This document shows positions 6,357-8,722 of a stretch of 8,722 nt of DNA, piece by piece. This DNA comes from Solobacterium sp. (GTDB taxonomy: Bacteria > Bacillota_I > Bacilli_A > Erysipelotrichales > Erysipelotrichaceae), in contig JAEEYJ010000074.1 of NCBI GenBank assembly GCA_016291725.1, forward strand, positions 1 to 8,722. The letters run 5' to 3'. The notes below the pieces were generated by a model. The model was given only the letters and a program-made list of their open reading frames with translations, had not been told where the DNA came from and did not search any database. The position numbers and the translations under genes are program-made. Positions within the stretch are counted from its first letter, which is position 1. Every line of letters begins with the position of its first letter.

Positions 6357-7709
6357 ATGAACATACTTGTTCTGAACGGCTCACCGGCAGGGAGGGACAG
6401 CATTACCCTGCAGACAGTGCATTATCTGGAAGCCTGCGGTCTGATGGATAACATGGATATTCTGCATGTCGGGCAGCAGATCCGGTCGATTGAAAAGGAT
6501 TTCCATGAGGCGGAGCAGCTGCTTGAAAAAGCAGACCTGATCCTGTTCTGCTATCCCGTCTATACCTTTATCGTACCTGCACAGCTGCACCGCTTCATTG
6601 AACTGATCAAGGAGAAAGAACTGGATCTCAGCGGGAAGTATGCAGTACAGATCACAACATCCAAGCATTTCTATGACATGACAGCCCACCGGTTCATCGA
6701 GGACAACTGCCTTGACCTGGGACTGAAGTATGCCGGTGGACTGTCGGCCGATATGGAAGATCTGCTAACGGAGAAAGGGCAGAAGGAAGCACGGGAGTTC
6801 TGGAAATACATTACCTGGAAGATCCAGCAGGGAATTCCGGATCCTGTACGGCCGGTGATCAAGGAACCGGTACGCTACCGGGCTTCGGACAATATTGTCA
6901 ATGAGATGAACAAGCAGGGTACAGTAGCTGTTGTCTACGATGATGATCCTGATTATCCCAATGTATACCTGCAGTCCATGATCAGCCGGTTCACCGCTTC
7001 CGTGAATATGGCAGTCACCAGGATCAATCTTCGTACCTTTCCCTTTGCGGGCGGCTGTCTGGGCTGTTTCCACTGTGCGGTGGACGGCACGTGCATCTAC
7101 AAGGATGGCTTTGATGACTATCTGCGCACCAACATCAACAGTGCAGACGCCATTGTCTATGCGTTCACCATCAAGGATCATTCCATGGGCAGCCGCTTTA
7201 AAATGTACGATGACCGCCAGTTCTGCAACGGACACCGGACAGTGACCATGGGAAAGCCCATGGGCTATCTGATTGACGGCAGTCCGGCAGAGGAAGAGAA
7301 TCTGCGGACGATCATGGAATCCCGCGCTCAGGTCGGCGGCAACTTCCTTGCGGGAATTGTCGACGACGCATCGCAGCCGGACAAGGCCATCGACCGCCTT
7401 GCCGCAGCGATCGAGTATGCAGTAAGGAATCACTACGAACAGCCGAAGAACTTCTACGGCACCGGCGGTCTGAAGATCTTCCGGGATCTGATCTGGCAGA
7501 TGCAGGGGCTGATGAAGGAAGACCATCGCTTCTACAAGGAACATGGCTTCTACGACGACTTCCCGCAGAAGCATAAGGGAAGGGTGGCTGCCATGTACCT
7601 TGTGTCCGCATTGATGAACTCCAGCGCTGTGAAGAAAAAAGGCGCGGTGAACATGACGAAGGGAATGCTGATGCCGTACCGGGCAGTCATTGAAAAAGCC
7701 AGGAAATAA
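6357..7709 (+). CDS. Two-domain flavodoxin-fold NAD(P)H-dependent oxidoreductase with a four-cysteine cluster
   Basis: A 450-residue protein built from two FMN-reductase-like halves. Half 1 (about 1-150): MNILVLNGSPAGRDS with the FMN phosphate loop GSPAG at 8-12, then LILFCYPVYTFIVPAQLHRFI, the usual P-x-Y-x-x-x-x-P-A-x-L signature of flavin reductases. Half 2 (from about 188): the strand TVAVVYDDDPDYPN takes the place of a GSP loop, followed by C234-x2-C237-x2-C240-x5-C246, the compact spacing known from iron-sulfur flavoproteins (C-x2-C-x2-C-x4-7-C, a 4Fe-4S site), then DAIVYAFTIKDHSMGSRFKMYDDR and GKPMGYLIDG. The C-terminal 80 residues look helical. No signal peptide or membrane segment, so cytoplasmic. 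It probably moves electrons between a nicotinamide cofactor, FMN and perhaps an Fe-S cluster; the substrate cannot be read. It has its own terminator and precedes a TetR-family regulator gene on the same strand. Confidence 0.8.
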   Translation: MNILVLNGSPAGRDSITLQTVHYLEACGLMDNMDILHVGQQIRSIEKDFHEAEQLLEKADLILFCYPVYTFIVPAQLHRFIELIKEKELDLSGKYAVQITTSKHFYDMTAHRFIEDNCLDLGLKYAGGLSADMEDLLTEKGQKEAREFWKYITWKIQQGIPDPVRPVIKEPVRYRASDNIVNEMNKQGTVAVVYDDDPDYPNVYLQSMISRFTASVNMAVTRINLRTFPFAGGCLGCFHCAVDGTCIYKDGFDDYLRTNINSADAIVYAFTIKDHSMGSRFKMYDDRQFCNGHRTVTMGKPMGYLIDGSPAEEENLRTIMESRAQVGGNFLAGIVDDASQPDKAIDRLAAAIEYAVRNHYEQPKNFYGTGGLKIFRDLIWQMQGLMKEDHRFYKEHGFYDDFPQKHKGRVAAMYLVSALMNSSAVKKKGAVNMTKGMLMPYRAVIEKARK

Positions 7710-7714
7710 AGCAT

Positions 7715-7740
7715 ACCGTCCGGAAACCCGGACGGTTTTC
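7715..7740 (+). terminator. Rho-independent terminator after the flavoprotein gene
   Basis: ACCGTCCGG (7715-7723) pairs perfectly with CCGGACGGT (7728-7736) around AAAC, followed by TTTC. It starts 5 nt after the stop codon, and should separate transcription of the flavoprotein gene from that of the TetR gene. Confidence 0.85.
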
Positions 7741-7754
7741 TATATATGCGGCTA

Positions 7755-7783
7755 TTGCGTACAGGAGTGCTACATATTATGCT
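7755..7783 (+). promoter_or_regulatory. Candidate promoter of the TetR-family gene
   Basis: TTGCGT (7755-7760) and TATGCT (7778-7783) are spaced 17 bp apart; each is a moderate match to consensus. The -10 lies in the centre of the first operator palindrome. Alternatives are TATTAT at 7775-7780 and CATAAT at 7802-7807, also within the array. Whichever is used, repressor binding would block RNA polymerase. Confidence 0.35.
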
Positions 7784-7820
7784 ATATGTAGTAAAAAACT
7801 ACATAATAGGCAATATGTAG
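7770..7820. promoter_or_regulatory. Operator array: four alternating half-sites (two 22-bp palindromes)
   Basis: The half-site CTACATA occurs at 7770-7776 and 7799-7805, and its reverse complement TATGTAG at 7785-7791 and 7814-7820, at start-to-start steps of 15, 14 and 15 bp. This gives two 22-bp palindromes (7770-7791 and 7799-7820; identical at 19 of 22 positions) and a third overlapping one in the middle, TATGTAGT-AAAAA-ACTACATA (7785-7805). The array ends 4 nt before the AAGGAG ribosome binding site of the TetR gene. Paired palindromes at this position are typical of TetR-family self-repression. No similar site is seen in front of the flavoprotein gene. Binding by the neighbouring regulator is inference. 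Confidence 0.75.
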
Positions 7821-7824
7821 TAAA

Positions 7825-7830
7825 AAGGAG
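7825..7830 (+). promoter_or_regulatory. Ribosome binding site that supports the GTG start of the TetR gene
   Basis: AAGGAG lies 8 nt before GTG 7839-7841. No in-frame ATG occurs early enough to keep the N-terminal helix, so GTG is the supported start. Confidence 0.75.
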
Positions 7831-7838
7831 ATAATACG

Positions 7839-8360
7839 GTGGACAGAACAGAATTATGGATTGCAGAACAGATGCAGCGATTGATGCAGGAGAAGCCGCT
7901 CACCAGGATACGGATTACAGAAATCTGTGAAAGGTCCGGAATCGAGCGTTCTACTTTCTATTACCATTTCAAGGACAAGTATGATCTGATTGCCTGGATG
8001 TTCCATCACCAGGCATTCAGAACGGACAGTACGGATGTCAGGGAAGAAGCCGGCAGTCTGCAGCGTATGAGGGATGCCATGGCTCCGTATATGGAAACGC
8101 TCAAGGATCCGTCCGTGTATGCTGTGTGGCAGGATCTTCAGGAATACTATGTTGACCGCTATACAGACCGGGCCATGGCGCTCCTTCATACAGATGCACT
8201 CGATGCCCAATTGATGTTTACCATCCGCCTGTACTGCTGCGGCGCTGCCAGTATCATCCGTGAATGGATTGCCGGCAATAGTCCGGTACCGCCTGAGATC
8301 CTGGTACGGATGATGTACCGCTCCATGCCGGAAACGCTGCAGCAGATCTACCTGCAGTAA
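7839..8360 (+). CDS. TetR/AcrR-family transcriptional regulator
   Basis: A 173-residue DNA-binding regulator, GTG-started. The N-terminal TetR helix-turn-helix is clear: LTRIRITEICERSGIERSTF with YYHFKDKYDLI, recognition helix at about residues 36-44, helix 1 at about 5-18. The C-terminal part (about 60-173) is the helical ligand/dimerisation domain; its segment LYCCGAASIIREWIAGN with PPEILVRMM is typical of a large group of TetR proteins in Bacillota. The effector is unknown. Neighbours suggest it senses something handled by the flavoprotein encoded just upstream, but a terminator stands between the two genes and the likely operator array (7770-7820) lies only in front of the regulator. Self-repression is therefore the best-supported role. 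Confidence 0.9.
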   Translation: MDRTELWIAEQMQRLMQEKPLTRIRITEICERSGIERSTFYYHFKDKYDLIAWMFHHQAFRTDSTDVREEAGSLQRMRDAMAPYMETLKDPSVYAVWQDLQEYYVDRYTDRAMALLHTDALDAQLMFTIRLYCCGAASIIREWIAGNSPVPPEILVRMMYRSMPETLQQIYLQ

Positions 8361-8362
8361 AA

Positions 8363-8384
8363 CGCAGACCATGGAAGGTCTGCG
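8363..8384. terminator. Bidirectional terminator between the TetR gene and the converging gene
   Basis: CGCAGACC (8363-8370) pairs with GGTCTGCG (8377-8384) around ATGGAA. On the + strand it is followed by CTTTTACTT; on the - strand by TTTTACTG. It starts 3 nt after one stop codon and ends 8 nt from the other, so it can serve both genes. Confidence 0.85.
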
Positions 8385-8391
8385 CTTTTAC

Positions 8392-8722
8392 TTAGTTTCC
8401 TCCCGGCCGGTGCCCACCGGGACTCTGTCCCTGCGGAGGCTGTCCGTTCGGATCTTCACCGGGCATCTGTCCGCCCGGAGTTCCCTCAGGCATCTGGCCT
8501 CCCTGAGGCATCTGCCCCTGCATGCCTCCCTCCATCATGGAGTTGGCAATGGATGTCACCTGTGTACCGTTGACCGTGACAGTGCCGCCGTTCAGGATGC
8601 CCTGGCCTACGTAGTCAAAGGCGAACTGGGCAGTAATATCAATTGTGCCGCCGTTGATGATCAGATCGCCGTTGGAGTCCAGCGCATCCGTATCGCCGGC
8701 AGACATTGCAATCCGCAGCGTA
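8392..8722 (-). CDS. C-terminal part of a carbohydrate-binding-domain (Cthe_2159-like) protein (5' partial)
   Basis: The frame runs off the right edge: codons for TLRIA precede the first in-window Met (8704-8706), so this Met is not the start. About 109 residues are visible. The front half, SAGDTDALDSNGDLIINGGT then FDYVGQGILNGGTVTVNG, has the Asp-rich loops and repeated NGGT turns of the parallel beta-helix carbohydrate-binding-domain family in Bacillota, whose members (Cthe_2159 type) bind acidic polysaccharide and calcium and are exported. The last 48 residues are a Gly/Gln/Met/Pro tail with GQMP repeats, ending GGN. There is no LPxTG motif or C-terminal membrane anchor here, so any attachment is by a lipobox or signal in the unseen N-terminus, or the protein is secreted. 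The family assignment comes from a short segment. Confidence 0.7.
   Translation of the reverse strand, partial: TLRIAMSAGDTDALDSNGDLIINGGTIDITAQFAFDYVGQGILNGGTVTVNGTQVTSIANSMMEGGMQGQMPQGGQMPEGTPGGQMPGEDPNGQPPQGQSPGGHRPGGN
8395..8538 (-). repeat. Gly/Gln/Met/Pro low-complexity tail with GQMP repeats
   Basis: The coding sequence for the last 48 residues has repeated units read as GQMPQG, GQMPEG and GQMPGE, then GQPPQGQSPGG. It contains no cysteine and no hydrophobic stretch. It is probably a flexible spacer or wall-associated tail. Confidence 0.7.

Noticed and set aside
7770..7820. CRISPR-like repeat array
   Set aside because: Only two copies with 7-nt spacing between palindromes and no spacers or cas genes; the position in front of a TetR gene explains it as an operator.
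7770..7820. Terminator reading leftward (palindrome followed by six T on the minus strand)
   Set aside because: There is no minus-strand gene to terminate, and the stem is short and AT-rich.
7854..8372. Minus-strand ORF of 172 codons opposite the TetR gene
   Set aside because: It nearly mirrors a well-supported TetR reading frame and shows no family features of its own.

Overview
The window looks like a chromosomal stretch from a low-to-mid GC Gram-positive anaerobe or gut-type Bacillota (Firmicutes). The reasons are strong AGGAGG-type ribosome binding sites at most starts, an AddA-type helicase-nuclease instead of RecBCD, two-RCK TrkA paired with TrkH, TetR-type regulation of a flavoprotein locus, and a carbohydrate-binding-domain protein with a Gly/Gln/Met/Pro tail. 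Base composition is roughly balanced. A finer placement (for example Erysipelotrichales or Lachnospirales) would be a guess. The window is coding-dense, with five genes on the + strand and one converging from the right edge.

Layout. (1) Positions 1-3342: the 3' part of an AddA-like helicase/nuclease gene, open at the left edge. (2) 3343-3475: a short intergenic stretch with a 27-codon ORF that has its own Shine-Dalgarno, an inverted repeat, an extended -10 promoter candidate and a small direct repeat around the trkA start. (3) 3476-6296: trkA and trkH, separated by 4 nt, ending in a strong two-part terminator hairpin. (4) 6357-7709: a two-domain flavodoxin-fold protein with a C-x2-C-x2-C-x5-C cluster, followed by its own terminator. 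(5) 7770-7820: four alternating copies of a 7-bp half-site that look like an operator array, directly in front of a GTG-started TetR-family regulator gene (7839-8360). (6) A bidirectional terminator (8363-8384) separates the regulator from a minus-strand gene (8392-8722, 5' end outside the window) encoding the C-terminal end of a probable carbohydrate-binding-domain surface protein.

How the genes work together. TrkA (cytoplasmic NAD(H)/nucleotide-gated RCK subunit) and TrkH (membrane K+ channel subunit) form one potassium uptake system. The flavoprotein and the TetR regulator are likely a functional pair, a redox or xenobiotic flavoenzyme with its sensor, but the sequence shows a terminator between them, and the visible operator array controls only the regulator's own transcription. 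The AddA-like enzyme belongs to double-strand-break processing and has no evident link to the rest.

I see no mobile element, CRISPR array, tRNA or rRNA. The most interesting items are the four-half-site operator array, the complementary decay of the two flavodoxin domains in the fused flavoprotein, and the short RBS-equipped ORF after the helicase gene. None amounts to a clear new system.
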